64,000 bases of DNA from Brucella sp. BE17. GTDB taxonomy: Bacteria > Pseudomonadota > Alphaproteobacteria > Rhizobiales > Rhizobiaceae. Where the stretch lies: NCBI RefSeq assembly GCF_039545455.1, contig NZ_CP154467.1:434001-498000 (forward strand), written 5' to 3'. Below, one piece after another: positions 36,726 through 46,166 of the stretch. A program made the position numbers and the translations under genes. Position 1 is the stretch's first letter; every line of letters begins with the position of its first letter. Below the pieces are notes generated by a model that ran no database searches, was not told the origin of the DNA, and saw only the letters and a list, made by a program, of their open reading frames with translations.

Positions 36726-37801
36726 AATGCCAGATTGCCCTTGTAGACTACGCCGTCTTGCTGGCGTTCGATCATACGGCCCAGCGTCACAACCTTTTCG
36801 CCTTCGGCTTCCAGCGCTTCAATTACTTCATCGGCCTTATCAGGTGTCACGACTGCGATCATGCCGATGCCGCAATTAAAGGTTCGAAGCATTTCCTGCT
36901 CTGCCACGCGACCAGTTTTTGCAAGCCATGAGAAGACTGCAGGTACGGAGATGGCATCAAGATTGATTTCCGCAGCTAGTCCCTCCGGCAGGACCCGCGG
37001 AATATTGTCGGGAAAGCCACCGCCGGTAATATGCGCAAGCGCCTTGATGCCGTCAGATGCTCGAATGGCCGCGAGCAAAGGCTTCACATAGATGCGCGTT
37101 GGCGTGAGCAGGGCTTCACCGAGCGTTTTACCGGATGCAAAGGGAGCATCGGATTGCCAGCCTAAGCCCGAAACTTCCACAATGCGGCGCACCAGTGAAA
37201 AGCCGTTGGAATGCACACCGGACGAAGCAAGGCCTAAAATAATATCGCCTTCGCTGACATCTCCACGCGGAAGCAAACGGTCGCGTTCAGCAGCACCCAC
37301 GGCAAAGCCCGCGAGATCATAGTCGCCATCGCGATACATGCCGGGCATTTCCGCCGTCTCGCCGCCGATCAGCGCGCAGCCTGCCTGACGGCAGCCTTCG
37401 GCAATGCCGGAAACGATATCAACGCCCTGATCGGGCGAGAGTTTTCCGGTTGCATAATAGTCGAGAAAGAACAGCGGTTCCGCGCCCTGCACGACGAGAT
37501 CATTGACGCACATGGCAACCAGATCGATGCCGACCGTGTCGTGCCTGTCGGCATCGATGGCGATTTTGAGCTTGGTGCCGACGCCGTCATTGGCGGCAAC
37601 CAGAACCGGATCGCTGAAACCTGCGGCTTTCAGATCGAACAAGCCGCCGAAGCCACCGATTTCGCCATCCGCACCCGGACGGCGTGTGGAGCGCACCAAG
37701 GGCTTGATCTTTTCGACCATCAGGTTTCCGGCATCGATATCGACACCGGCCTGCGCATAGGTCAGGCCGTTCTTGCCTTCGGGGTTCTTGTCCATGCTCA
37801 T
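36722..37801 (-). CDS. purM: phosphoribosylformylglycinamidine cyclo-ligase
   Basis: AIR synthetase: ATP-dependent ring closure of FGAM in purine synthesis. 359 aa from the ATG at 37,801, chosen because AGGAG precedes it; the longer frame to 37,903 has no ribosome site. The Asn-Asp-Gly-Val-Gly-Thr-Lys motif near residue 67, [11 protein letters not shown] near 160 and His-Ile-Thr-Gly-Gly-Gly-Phe near 257 are family marks. It is the first gene of the purM-purN pair, diverging from the AI-2E family gene. Confidence 0.97.
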   Translation of the reverse strand: MSMDKNPEGKNGLTYAQAGVDIDAGNLMVEKIKPLVRSTRRPGADGEIGGFGGLFDLKAAGFSDPVLVAANDGVGTKLKIAIDADRHDTVGIDLVAMCVNDLVVQGAEPLFFLDYYATGKLSPDQGVDIVSGIAEGCRQAGCALIGGETAEMPGMYRDGDYDLAGFAVGAAERDRLLPRGDVSEGDIILGLASSGVHSNGFSLVRRIVEVSGLGWQSDAPFASGKTLGEALLTPTRIYVKPLLAAIRASDGIKALAHITGGGFPDNIPRVLPEGLAAEINLDAISVPAVFSWLAKTGRVAEQEMLRTFNCGIGMIAVVTPDKADEVIEALEAEGEKVVTLGRMIERQQDGVVYKGNLAL

Positions 37802-38102
37802 GGCCTGCTCCTGCAACTGGATGCTGATCCGCGTTTGCGTTATAAAGGGAAGGATGTGCGGGCAATGCCACGAGACGGGGTTCGCCGCAAGGTCGACACG
37901 CACGAAAATCGCAGTTCTATGTGCCTTTCTGCCAAATTTTCAAATCTATGGGCTATGTTTGGCTTTAATAGCAATCCTTGGCAATTTTTGCAGACGCGTT
38001 TAATCTCGGCAACAACAACTATGTGCCAGGCAGGGCGATTCTCGATTGCCTGCCCGGTCATGCTTTAAAGCGCCAAGTCTGTTTACAAAAGAATGGAACC
38101 TT

Positions 38103-39401
38103 ATGGTCAGAAAATCGCCATCAACGCCTTCGGCCAAGACGCCGGTGTCTTCGACAAAAACTGAGTCTACGACAAAAACGAAAGTTGTGCCGCAAGCGGA
38201 AGCCAAGGGAAGTGATGGCGATATTCATGTTAATGTTGCCGTGGGAGGCGGGCTGACCGGATCCACCGTCCGAAAGCAGGCCTTGTTCTGGATGGCAACT
38301 GCCGCAGTTTTTGCGCTGTTTCTGGTAATGTTCAGCTCGGTTCTACTGCCGTTCGTTGCAGGCATGGCGCTCGCCTATTTCCTCGATCCCGTTGCCGACT
38401 GGCTGGAACGCCTCGGCTTGTCGCGGCTCTCGGCAACCATTGTAATCCTATTGGTGTTTCTGCTGTTGCTCATCATGGCGCTGATGGTCATCGTGCCGGT
38501 ACTGGCTACGCAGTTGACCGAGTTCATTTCAAAACTGCCCGGCTATATCACGCAGTTGCAATCGCTTCTTGCCAATGAAAATTCGCAATGGCTCAAGCGC
38601 TATATCGGCATGGACAGCTCCACCATTCGCGACAATCTCAGTTCTCTGGTGCAGCAAGGCACCGGATTCCTCACGACTTTGCTGCAATCCCTTTGGAATT
38701 CAGGGAAATCACTGATCGATATTGCGGGGCTTTTCGTCGTGACGCCGGTGGTGGCCTTCTACATGTTACTCGACTGGGATCGCATGGTTGCAAAAATCGA
38801 TTCCTGGGTGCCGCGTTCGCAGCTTTATACCGTGCGTAAGATCGCGCGCGAAATGGATGCGGCGGTTGCGGGTTTCATTCGCGGGCAGGGTACGCTCTGT
38901 CTCGTGCTTGGTACTTATTATGCCATCGGTCTGACTTTGACCGGACTCAATTTCGGCCTGCTGATCGGCTTTTTCGCAGGCCTCATCTCGTTCATTCCCT
39001 ATATCGGCTCCTTTGTCGGTCTGGCGCTGGCCATCGGCGTGGCACTGGTGCAGTTCTGGCCCGACTGGATCATGATCGGTGCGGTGGCGGCGGTATTTTT
39101 CACCGGCCAGTTTCTGGAAGGCAATATTCTCCAACCCAAACTGGTGGGGTCGTCTGTCGGCCTGCATCCGGTCTGGCTGATGTTCGCGCTGTTCGCTTTT
39201 GCTTCGTTGTTCGGCTTCACCGGCATGCTTGTTGCTGTGCCCGCCGCTGCCGCCGTGGGGGTGCTTGTGCGTTTTGCTCTGAACAGCTATCTGCAATCCC
39301 CCATGTATGATCACGCCCATGAAAGCACAGCGCCCTCGGGTCCGCTGATCGAGGCGGGTGAAAATGCAAGCCCGGGAAAAAATGCAGGTAAGGAGATATG
39401 A
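38103..39401 (+). CDS. AI-2E family (PerM-like) transporter
   Basis: 432 aa, inner membrane. A charged, low-complexity cytoplasmic N-terminus of about 60 residues (many Lys, Thr, Ser) precedes about eight membrane segments in the AI-2E/PerM layout, with a soluble loop at about residues 150-210. Family members are putative permeases; AI-2 export is shown for only a few. The ATG at 38,103 follows TGGAACC. The gene sits between purM (divergent) and hdaA (39 bases downstream), a frequent alphaproteobacterial neighbourhood. Confidence 0.9.
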   Translation: MVRKSPSTPSAKTPVSSTKTESTTKTKVVPQAEAKGSDGDIHVNVAVGGGLTGSTVRKQALFWMATAAVFALFLVMFSSVLLPFVAGMALAYFLDPVADWLERLGLSRLSATIVILLVFLLLLIMALMVIVPVLATQLTEFISKLPGYITQLQSLLANENSQWLKRYIGMDSSTIRDNLSSLVQQGTGFLTTLLQSLWNSGKSLIDIAGLFVVTPVVAFYMLLDWDRMVAKIDSWVPRSQLYTVRKIAREMDAAVAGFIRGQGTLCLVLGTYYAIGLTLTGLNFGLLIGFFAGLISFIPYIGSFVGLALAIGVALVQFWPDWIMIGAVAAVFFTGQFLEGNILQPKLVGSSVGLHPVWLMFALFAFASLFGFTGMLVAVPAAAAVGVLVRFALNSYLQSPMYDHAHESTAPSGPLIEAGENASPGKNAGKEI

Positions 39402-39440
39402 CAGCGAGCCGCCGCAAGACAAGTCAATCAGGAGGCCGCG

Positions 39441-40142
39441 ATGCATGATGCGCCGCGCCAGATTCCGCTGAACCTTGAGCATCAGCCGGGCTATCAGCGT
39501 GAAGACCTGATCGTGACGACGAGCAATCGTGCTGCGGTCGATCTGGTCGACCGCTGGCCGAACTGGTTGTCGCCGGTTACGGTTCTCGCCGGGCCGACAG
39601 GAGCGGGAAAGACGCATCTTGCGGAAATCTGGCGTGCTGGTACAGATGCGCTGCTGGTCGATCCTGAGCATATTACAGTGACGCATATCAATGCTGCTGC
39701 CGAGAGGCCCGTGTTGATCGAGGCGATAGGCGCTTCATCTTTCGACGAAACCGGACTTTTTCATCTTATCAACAGCGTTCGTCAGAATGCAGCCCTTGGT
39801 CCGGGACCGTCGCTTTTAATGACGTCTCATCTGCTGCCTGCCAACTGGAATGTGAAGCTGCCCGATCTCGCTTCAAGGCTCAAGGCAGCAACAGTGGTAG
39901 AGATTGCAGCACCTGACGATATGTTGTTGTCGGGTGTCATGCACAAGCTTTTTTCCGACCGGCAGGTCAGCGTGGAGCCGCATGTTGTGAGCTATCTGGT
40001 CAGCCGGATCGAGCGTTCATTGCGCTCGGCGATTGATATTGTCGATCGACTGGATCGTGCGGCATTGGAACAGAAAACCCGCATCACGCGCGCGTTGGCC
40101 GCGCAGGTTCTCGCGGCGAATGACGCCAAGGATGAGGAATGA
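39441..40142 (+). CDS. hdaA: DnaA-related replication regulator HdaA
   Basis: Alphaproteobacterial homologue of Hda, which works with the sliding clamp to convert DnaA-ATP to DnaA-ADP and so prevents re-initiation. 233 aa. The N-terminal Gln-Ile-Pro-Leu-Asn-Leu is a clamp-binding motif. The P-loop Gly-Pro-Thr-Gly-Ala-Gly-Lys-Thr-His is near residue 51; the AAA+ region and C-terminal lid follow, without a DnaA DNA-binding domain. AGGAGG precedes the start. It overlaps the following epimerase gene by four bases. Confidence 0.92.
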   Translation: MHDAPRQIPLNLEHQPGYQREDLIVTTSNRAAVDLVDRWPNWLSPVTVLAGPTGAGKTHLAEIWRAGTDALLVDPEHITVTHINAAAERPVLIEAIGASSFDETGLFHLINSVRQNAALGPGPSLLMTSHLLPANWNVKLPDLASRLKAATVVEIAAPDDMLLSGVMHKLFSDRQVSVEPHVVSYLVSRIERSLRSAIDIVDRLDRAALEQKTRITRALAAQVLAANDAKDEE

Positions 40143-41014
40143 TCGTCGCTGTTACCGGGGCAGGCGGCTTTGTCGGCAGCGCGGTTTTGCAGGCGCTGGG
40201 GCAGGCGGACCATGCGGCTCTGCCCTTGTCGCGCCATGATCTATCACAAGCCAATTTATCCGGCGTCGAAGCAGTCATTCATTGCGCGGCACTGGCGCAC
40301 CGAACCGGGGCAGAACGCCCTGATCCAAAAGCCTTTGATGCGATCAACCATCGGTTGGCGGTGGAGCTCGCCCATCGGGCAAGACACGCGGGTGTAAAGC
40401 GTTTTGTCTTTGTCTCCACCATTTACACAATCGCTGGCAACCCACAGCCGCTTGAACCTGACATGCCGCTCATGCCCAAAGAAGGCGACGCCTATGCGAG
40501 CGCCAAGGCGCTAGCCGAAGCCGAACTTCTTGCAATGCAGGGCATCGAGATCGTTATTGCACGTCCGGTCCTGATTTATGGGCCCGGAGCGCGCGCCAAT
40601 CTCAACGCCCTGATGCGGCTTTGTCATAGCGCCCTGCCGTTGCCATTCGGTGCTGCGGACAATGCACGCAGTTATGTTTCCTTGCAGAATGTGGCGCGGG
40701 CACTTGTTTTTCTGGCCAAAGCGCCAACTGAAAAAGTCGCGGGCCGTGTATTCCATCTGGCCGAACCTCAGCCGCGTTCGATGCGAGAACTCGTGAGAAA
40801 GGCGCGTGCTGCCATGGGACGTCCGGCGCGAATAATACCCGTGCCAAAATGGCTGATGAGATTGGCTCTTGTTTCAATAGGCAGGCAAGGGCTTTACGAT
40901 CAGCTTTTTGGCGATCTTGTCGCCGACGGCTCGGCCATGACCAAAGCCGGGTTCGATTATCTGCCCGGTGACAAGCAGATCGACGCCATGGCGAGGGACG
41001 CAATGAGAAATTAA
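40139..41014 (+). CDS. NAD-dependent epimerase/dehydratase family protein
   Basis: 291 aa, extended SDR fold. The NAD site is Thr-Gly-Ala-Gly-Gly-Phe-Val-Gly at residues 6-13. The catalytic Tyr-x-x-x-Lys is Tyr-Ala-Ser-Ala-Lys near residue 119. It resembles UDP-glucose/galactose 4-epimerase-like proteins of the WcaG group, so nucleotide-sugar conversion for surface polysaccharide is likely but the sugar is unknown. It is coupled to hdaA by an ATGA overlap. Its stop overlaps that of the convergent SH3 gene. Confidence 0.88.
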   Translation: MIVAVTGAGGFVGSAVLQALGQADHAALPLSRHDLSQANLSGVEAVIHCAALAHRTGAERPDPKAFDAINHRLAVELAHRARHAGVKRFVFVSTIYTIAGNPQPLEPDMPLMPKEGDAYASAKALAEAELLAMQGIEIVIARPVLIYGPGARANLNALMRLCHSALPLPFGAADNARSYVSLQNVARALVFLAKAPTEKVAGRVFHLAEPQPRSMRELVRKARAAMGRPARIIPVPKWLMRLALVSIGRQGLYDQLFGDLVADGSAMTKAGFDYLPGDKQIDAMARDAMRN

Positions 41015-41769
41015 TGTCCGACGGCTTTGGGTGGTTTAATGTGCGTCTGGGTAGATGTTCTTTTTACAACTTGCGGTTTTTTGACAACCGATCCGGTCAC
41101 CAGAGAGGCGCTGTCCGGTTTGCTTTTGCCGCCGATAAGCTGATCCTCGTGCACCCAGCCGATCATATTGGTCTTTGGGACGATAACGCGATGCCAGCGC
41201 CCGGTCTTGCCATAGGAGCGCATCTCTCGCCCCTTTTCGACCGTGCCGATGCCGGGTGATTTGTCCCATGCATTTTTGTGAATGGTGAGCCGTGCTTTGG
41301 CGTGAACCACTGAGGGTGAATGGGCGGCGGTGTTGACACCGCGTGGCGGTAAGGACGGTTGCTGTGCGGTGCTCCGACGAGCCGTCGAAAGAGGCGGTTC
41401 TACCGGGTCTATTGCGGCCTTCTGGACAGGTTTTTGTATAACCGGTTTAACAGGTGCCGAAGGCCGCGGCACAGGGGCTGTGACGGCGACGTCCTGTTTG
41501 GACTGTACTTTCGGCGGCGTCACGCGTTCCGTGACGGCTGGCCTACTTTCGGTGCGTTTTGGTGTGGATGGTGCCGCTTTTGATGGAATGCGATCAAAAA
41601 GGGCTGTGATGGCCACTTGCGGGCTTTTGTGCTGCGATGTTGCCCACAGGCTGAAAGCGCCAAGGCCTAAAATTGCGGCCAGCGTCAAAACCGGCGCAGA
41701 CGAACCCGATCCGCTTTTGCGTCTTGTGGAGCGCTTGGGCGTGCGAGATGTCTTTTTGCGTGGCGCCAT
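41011..41769 (-). CDS. membrane-anchored protein with C-terminal bacterial SH3 domain
   Basis: 252 aa. The very basic N-terminus (Pro-Arg-Lys-Lys-Thr-Ser-Arg) and one membrane segment at about residues 27-45 give a type II anchor. A Pro/Ser/Thr/Lys-rich stalk of about 110 residues follows. A bacterial SH3 domain (about 160-215, with Gly-Trp-Val-His-Glu-Asp-Gln-Leu) comes next and a basic tail ends it. The likely place is the periplasm, near peptidoglycan. The ATG at 41,769 is better supported than the one at 41,784. Confidence 0.85.
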   Translation of the reverse strand: MAPRKKTSRTPKRSTRRKSGSGSSAPVLTLAAILGLGAFSLWATSQHKSPQVAITALFDRIPSKAAPSTPKRTESRPAVTERVTPPKVQSKQDVAVTAPVPRPSAPVKPVIQKPVQKAAIDPVEPPLSTARRSTAQQPSLPPRGVNTAAHSPSVVHAKARLTIHKNAWDKSPGIGTVEKGREMRSYGKTGRWHRVIVPKTNMIGWVHEDQLIGGKSKPDSASLVTGSVVKKPQVVKRTSTQTHIKPPKAVGH

Positions 41770-41844
41770 GTCCTTGATCCCCATCCGAATCGCGATGGGA
41801 AGACGCTAACAAGTCTTCCTTCGCATTTCGTTACCGGATGAGAA

Positions 41845-42549
41845 TTAGACTGAACGCGTCAGGCCGCCATCAACGCGCAGGTTCTGTCCCGTAATATAGG
41901 AGGCACCGTCTGAGGCCAGAAAGCTGATCGTCGCAGCGATTTCTTCCGATTTTCCATAACGCCCAAGCGGCACGCTATCACGGCGCTCATCCGTCTTGGG
42001 CAGACTGTCGATCCAGCCCGGAAGAACATTGTTCATGCGGATATTGTCGGGCGCATAAGTGTCGGCAAACAGCTTGGTGAAGGAGGCAAGCCCGGCGCGA
42101 AACACAGCCGAAGTCGGAAACATGGAACTTGGCTCGAAAGTCCATGCGGAGGATATATTGATGATGACGCCAGACTTCTGCTTCTGCATTGTGGGCACCA
42201 CAAGGCGGGCAGGGCGCACGACATTGAGAAAATAGGTTTCCATGCCGTTATGCCAGTCTTCGTCACTGATATCGAGGATCGGCGCGCGCGGACCATGACC
42301 GGCGCTGTTGACCAGCACATCAATACGTCCCCATTTCTCAAAAGTGAGATCGACAAGTTTTTTGAGATCGTCATTGGACTGGTTCAAGCCGGTGACGCCG
42401 ATGCCGCCAAGCTCTTTGCCCAGCGCTTCACCTTTGCCGGATGAGGAAAGGATCGCAACACAAAACCCGTCTTCTGCCAGGCGCTTTGCAGACGCCGCCC
42501 CCATTCCGCTGCCGCCTGCCGTTATGATCGCTACTTTTTGTGTCGTCAT
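41845..42549 (-). CDS. SDR family protein lacking the usual Tyr-x3-Lys
   Basis: 234 aa with a normal Rossmann start (Thr-Ala-Gly-Gly-Ser-Gly-Met-Gly), Asn-Ser-Ala-Gly-His-Gly and the catalytic-type serine in Asn-Ile-Ser-Ser-Ala. Where Tyr-x-x-x-Lys should follow it reads Phe-Pro-Thr-Ser-Ala-Val-Phe-Arg, so neither Tyr nor Lys of the SDR tetrad is present. Such divergent SDRs may bind cofactor without the usual chemistry, or use another acid. The C-terminal Tyr-Ile-Thr-Gly-Gln-Asn-Leu-Arg-Val-Asp-Gly-Gly is intact, so this is not decay. The role is unknown. Confidence 0.85.
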   Translation of the reverse strand: MTTQKVAIITAGGSGMGAASAKRLAEDGFCVAILSSSGKGEALGKELGGIGVTGLNQSNDDLKKLVDLTFEKWGRIDVLVNSAGHGPRAPILDISDEDWHNGMETYFLNVVRPARLVVPTMQKQKSGVIINISSAWTFEPSSMFPTSAVFRAGLASFTKLFADTYAPDNIRMNNVLPGWIDSLPKTDERRDSVPLGRYGKSEEIAATISFLASDGASYITGQNLRVDGGLTRSV

Positions 42550-42704
42550 GGGGCCTCCTGCTATCCTTCAGTCTTTGCTGGTACGATTTCTATGAGACAT
42601 GGTTAAAAAGCGCCCCATGACAAGGGCCAGCAGACGCGGCGAGTTAATTTGACCTATAAGGCTTCAATATCCTTGAGCCAGAAGCTGTTTTTGCAAGGTC
42701 AAGC

Positions 42705-42926
42705 TCAGGCCTTTTTCAGAAACTCGGTTCTTAAAACAAGACCCTTTACCTGCTTGGTGCTGCAATCCACTTCATCAGGATTGCCCGTCAGACGGATGCC
42801 CTTTACCAATGTACCACGTTTCAACGTGGTTGATGTTCCTTTGACCTTGAGGTCCTTGATAAGAGTGACGGAATCGCCATCGTTTAATTGCGTTCCGTTG
42901 CTGTCGCGGACGATCTCGTCTGACAT
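42705..42926 (-). CDS. PhnA-domain protein, short form
   Basis: 73 aa, corresponding to the C-terminal PhnA domain alone (Val-Arg-Asp-Ser-Asn-Gly near the start, then Gly-Asp-Ser-Val-Thr-Leu-Ile-Lys-Asp-Leu-Lys-Val-Lys-Gly). The N-terminal zinc ribbon of longer PhnA proteins is absent. Despite the old name, no role in phosphonate breakdown is established. AGGAG precedes the ATG at 42,926; the longer frame to 42,980 has no such site. Confidence 0.9.
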   Translation of the reverse strand: MSDEIVRDSNGTQLNDGDSVTLIKDLKVKGTSTTLKRGTLVKGIRLTGNPDEVDCSTKQVKGLVLRTEFLKKA

Positions 42927-43066
42927 GATTGCTCCTGTAAAGTTTGATGAGTTGAAATCGCCTCTACCACCGATTCCCATGTTATACCAGAACGCGAAAT
43001 CGCACTGGTTTCCTATGGTGTAACTGGTTATGATCAGAGATCCGTACGTTGGAGCGCCAGCATTTC

Positions 43067-43672
43067 ATGACCGGACATGCCCTTATTGTCGTCGATATCC
43101 AGAATGATTTCTGTCCCGGAGGAGCGTTGGCCGTCGAGAATGGCGACCAAATCCTGCCCACAGTCAACCGGTTGATCGAGGAAAGCGAGCATGTCGTCCT
43201 CACACAAGACTGGCATCCGCCGCATCATTCAAGCTTTGCCTCAAGCCATCCCGGGAAAAGTCCTTTTGATGCCGTGGAAATGGCTTATGGGCCGCAAACA
43301 TTATGGCCGGATCATTGCGTGCAAGGCAGTCACGGCGCGGATTTTCACGCCTCCCTGCAATGGACACGGGCGCAGATGGTGGTCCGCAAGGGGGTTCGTT
43401 CCGGCATCGATAGCTATTCGGCATTTTTCGAGAATGACCGGACAACCCCGACCGGACTGGCAGGATATCTGCGTGAATGCAATATCAGCTCACTGACGCT
43501 GGTCGGGCTGGCCACGGATTTCTGTGTTGCTTATTCCGCGCTTGATGCGGTTGCTCACGGTTTTCAGGTGCGTGTGCGGCTCGATGCCTGCCGCGGCATC
43601 GATCTTAACAATTCCATGGGCATGATGCTGGGGCAAATGAAACAAGCGGGCGTCGAACTATTAGAAGAATGA
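43067..43672 (+). CDS. pncA: nicotinamidase
   Basis: Hydrolyses nicotinamide to nicotinate for NAD salvage; it also activates pyrazinamide in mycobacteria. 201 aa. The catalytic Asp is in Val-Asp-Ile-Gln-Asn-Asp-Phe (residue 10 region). Metal ligands are in Asp-Trp-His-Pro-Pro-His-His (about 48-54), and the nucleophile Cys in Ala-Thr-Asp-Phe-Cys-Val (about 152). Lys in Val-Arg-Lys-Gly completes the triad. An in-frame TTG at 43,049 is less likely than the ATG. It is single-gene, divergent from the PhnA-domain gene. Confidence 0.95.
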   Translation: MTGHALIVVDIQNDFCPGGALAVENGDQILPTVNRLIEESEHVVLTQDWHPPHHSSFASSHPGKSPFDAVEMAYGPQTLWPDHCVQGSHGADFHASLQWTRAQMVVRKGVRSGIDSYSAFFENDRTTPTGLAGYLRECNISSLTLVGLATDFCVAYSALDAVAHGFQVRVRLDACRGIDLNNSMGMMLGQMKQAGVELLEE

Positions 43673-43858
43673 CTTGCAAACTAGACCCTTTAACATCCAA
43701 AAACCGCTCCTGATAATTCGGGTTAGGGAGCTCATATAAAATTCTTATTATTGAGACTCTAGCCGACGCGACCCTTTTTGTTTCCAGTAAACGCTATCCA
43801 TTGCAGCATCCTCCAGTCAGCTGGAAACAGTGATCGGTTGCTAATCTGTTGATTTTGT

Positions 43859-43935
43859 TGGCGATCCCGGCAGGATTCGAACCTGCGACCATCGGCTTAG
43901 AAGGCCGGTGCTCTATCCAACTGAGCTACGGGACC
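43859..43935 (-). tRNA. tRNA-Arg (anticodon TCT)
   Basis: A 77-base cloverleaf. The acceptor stem GGTCCCG/CGGGATC has seven pairs including one G-T. The D arm is GCTC/GAGC. The anticodon loop CTTCTAA gives TCT, reading AGA. The T arm is GCAGG-TTCGAAT-CCTGC, discriminator G, and CCA is encoded. The outermost anticodon-stem pair is a C-A mismatch. No direct repeat marking an integrated island was noticed at its 3' end. Confidence 0.95.
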
Positions 43936-44021
43936 TCGCCTTTGAGAAAGTCGAAGAAAAATCAGCCAATCAGCAAGAATTGACCGCAGCCTTAACGTGT
44001 CGGCTAAGCGAAGACAAGCGC

Positions 44022-44327
44022 TCAATGTGTCCAGGGCACTGAACGATCGAAGCGGAAATTATCTGAATAGGAAACCTGACGGCGCTTCTGTTCATGCGGC
44101 TCGAACAGCCGATAAGGAATTGTGTTGCGCGTCGCATAAGCAACAGCCTCTTCCTTACCGTCGAAAAATAGACGAATCTGGCTTCTCATATCGCCTGACG
44201 AGGTATACCCCATCAAGGGCTCGACCTTACGCGGGCTTTCCGGTTCAAATTCGAGAATCCATTGATCGGTCTTGGCCTTGCCAGACTGCATGGCTGTCTT
44301 AGCTGGACGATAAATGCGTGCAACCAT
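44022..44327 (-). CDS. ETC complex I subunit, NDUFS4-like
   Basis: 101 aa, the conserved region of the accessory complex I subunit NDUFS4 (18 kDa) found in alphaproteobacteria and mitochondria. It starts Val-Ala-Arg-Ile-Tyr-Arg-Pro-Ala-Lys-Thr-Ala-Met-Gln-Ser-Gly and includes Trp-Ile-Leu-Glu-Phe-Glu-Pro and Pro-Leu-Met-Gly-Tyr-Thr-Ser-Ser-Gly-Asp, all typical. It is thought to help assembly or stability of NADH:quinone oxidoreductase on the cytoplasmic side. It stands alone, far from any nuo operon in this window. Confidence 0.92.
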   Translation of the reverse strand: MVARIYRPAKTAMQSGKAKTDQWILEFEPESPRKVEPLMGYTSSGDMRSQIRLFFDGKEEAVAYATRNTIPYRLFEPHEQKRRQVSYSDNFRFDRSVPWTH

Positions 44328-44704
44328 TTGAAAAACCTTGAACTAATTCACTTTCTCGCCCTCAGCAGGACGAAGCGTTATATAAGGCAATAGTTGAGGC
44401 GTTGCCCCATGTCAACGCGACAAAGATACTTGTTTGCAGCTTGCAAAGCTGAGCATCATCTGGATGAGCATAGTCAGATGAAAATGAAAGGAGTTATTTG
44501 GGGTTACAATGTGATTGGCCGATCGATACAGCTAGCGGCGGAGAAATCGCAATGCTTGCTTGCTTGAGGCTGCTTTCCTTCAGATGGCGCGTCAGCGCAG
44601 GCGAACCAGCGGGCAATGTCATCGGGCCCCGAAAACGATCCAGACCTATTTCCCTATAGAGCGAAAGCTAAGCAGTTTCCACTGGTGTCTTATGTCTGTA
44701 TTAG
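44328..44704. other. intergenic stretch between the NDUFS4-like and MocR genes
   Basis: About 380 bases with both promoters to be expected. I saw no RNA gene, repeat or believable coding frame. Base composition changes little. This is where the sequence passes from core genes to the iron-uptake region. Confidence 0.4.
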
Positions 44705-46090
44705 ATGTTGTCTCGAGCATTGTGGGTTAAATATATGCGTCTTCAGTCCCCATGGGCACCCCGTCTATCGGAAAATGGCAATAATCCTGCAAATCGTCTT
44801 GTCGAGGCTCTGTCAGAAGACATTCTTTCAGGACAATTGGTTGGGGGCGACAGACTGCCTGCCCATCGCGATCTGGCCTGGAAACTGAACCTTGGAGTAG
44901 GAACGGTTACAAAAGCCTATGCGATGCTTGAACGACGCGGCCTTGCGCGTAGCGTAAAGGGCAGCGGTACATTCGTGGCGGTTTTTGAGTCTCGCAAGGG
45001 GCCTGCCATTGATTTTTCTGTAAACCGCTTGCCTGTTATGCTCAGTGACAGGCTGTTGGCTGGCACACTTTCGACGATCTCCAGAAAAATTGATTCCGCG
45101 CATGTCAATCTTTACCCACCCCCTGCCGGTCATGATGAGCATCGGCGCTTATTGGCACGGTGGCTCGAAAGTCTTGGCATTCAAGCGGCACCAAAACGGA
45201 TTATATTAACCGGAAGTGGGCAGCAGGCACTTTGGCTCGCTTTCGATATTCTATGCGGCGGCAGAGGTCTGATTATCACAGAACGGCTTAGCTATTCGGG
45301 AGCTATAGCACTTGCCCGCTACCGTGGTCATCCGATGCGAAGCGTCGATATTGATGCAGAAGGCTTGGTGCCGGATGATCTTGATCGGGTTCTCACCGAG
45401 GAGGAAAACAGCGGGCGCCGTCGGCTCGTCTATCTTACGCCTACACTGCACAACCCCACGACAATTTCTATGGGGGAAGCGCGCAGAAAAGAAATAGTTG
45501 ATGTCTGCCGCAGACGAAACGTCCCAATCGTCGAGGATGGCGTCTATACGTTGGGGGCCAGTCCGGACAATCCACCGCTCATTGCCCTGGCAGCTGATCG
45601 CGTCTTTCATGTTACCAGCCTGTCCAAATCACTTAGTCCGGGGTTGCGGCTGGGCGTTCTGGTGTTGCCATCGGGCTGGGTAGAGCGCGCGGAAGAAGCA
45701 TTGCGCGCATTGCCACTATCCTCTTCGCCGGTGGATTATGCGCTTCTTGAAGAGTGGTCAACCAGTGGCGTGATGGAAACAGTGAGAGACACATTGCGGG
45801 CCGAAGCGCGTAAAAGGGCAAAACTTGCCCGATCATTCTTTGATAACAGCATTATCATGACCAACGACAATGCTTTTCATGCGTGGCTCCCGATGCCTCA
45901 TTGGGAAGCTGAAGCGTTTGAGACAGCGGCGGCAGCGCTCGGTGTTGTTGTTACACAGCCGGACGCTGTGCGTGCTGATCGCAACGATGAAGCGACGGGC
46001 ATCCGGCTGTGCCTGGGCGGGCCTGGCATGGAAGACCTTGCCGCGGGGCTTACATTGCTCTCGCGGTTGAAGATAAGTGACCCTTCTTGA
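44705..46090 (+). CDS. MocR/PdxR-type regulator (GntR HTH + aminotransferase fold)
   Basis: 461 aa. An N-terminal winged helix of the GntR family (about residues 30-95, with Leu-Pro-Ala-His-Arg-Asp-Leu-Ala) is fused to a fold-type I aminotransferase domain. The PLP-binding lysine lies in Ser-Leu-Ser-Lys-Ser-Leu-Ser-Pro-Gly. The Asn-Pro-Thr motif and Glu-Asp-Gly-Val-Tyr also fit. Members sense PLP or amino-compound ligands and regulate a neighbouring gene. It converges on the TonB receptor gene, so control of iron uptake is only a guess. An ATG at 44,735 is an alternative start; neither has a clear ribosome site. Confidence 0.88.
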   Translation: MLSRALWVKYMRLQSPWAPRLSENGNNPANRLVEALSEDILSGQLVGGDRLPAHRDLAWKLNLGVGTVTKAYAMLERRGLARSVKGSGTFVAVFESRKGPAIDFSVNRLPVMLSDRLLAGTLSTISRKIDSAHVNLYPPPAGHDEHRRLLARWLESLGIQAAPKRIILTGSGQQALWLAFDILCGGRGLIITERLSYSGAIALARYRGHPMRSVDIDAEGLVPDDLDRVLTEEENSGRRRLVYLTPTLHNPTTISMGEARRKEIVDVCRRRNVPIVEDGVYTLGASPDNPPLIALAADRVFHVTSLSKSLSPGLRLGVLVLPSGWVERAEEALRALPLSSSPVDYALLEEWSTSGVMETVRDTLRAEARKRAKLARSFFDNSIIMTNDNAFHAWLPMPHWEAEAFETAAAALGVVVTQPDAVRADRNDEATGIRLCLGGPGMEDLAAGLTLLSRLKISDPS

Positions 46091-46166
46091 ACTCTCAAGA
46101 TTGTGATTGAGTTCTAGGAAATTATCATGGCCTGTCGATGATTGTTCTTCTCGAACAAAAATTGCG

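Noticed and set aside
38766..39686. A 306-codon minus-strand frame over the AI-2E permease and hdaA
   Set aside because: It lies antisense to two supported genes and its protein is low-complexity without family features.
43859..43935. tRNA-Arg as the attachment site of an island holding the iron and ABC/M81 genes
   Set aside because: The accessory genes lie on the 5' side of the tRNA, no integrase is present, and no repeat of the tRNA 3' end was seen.
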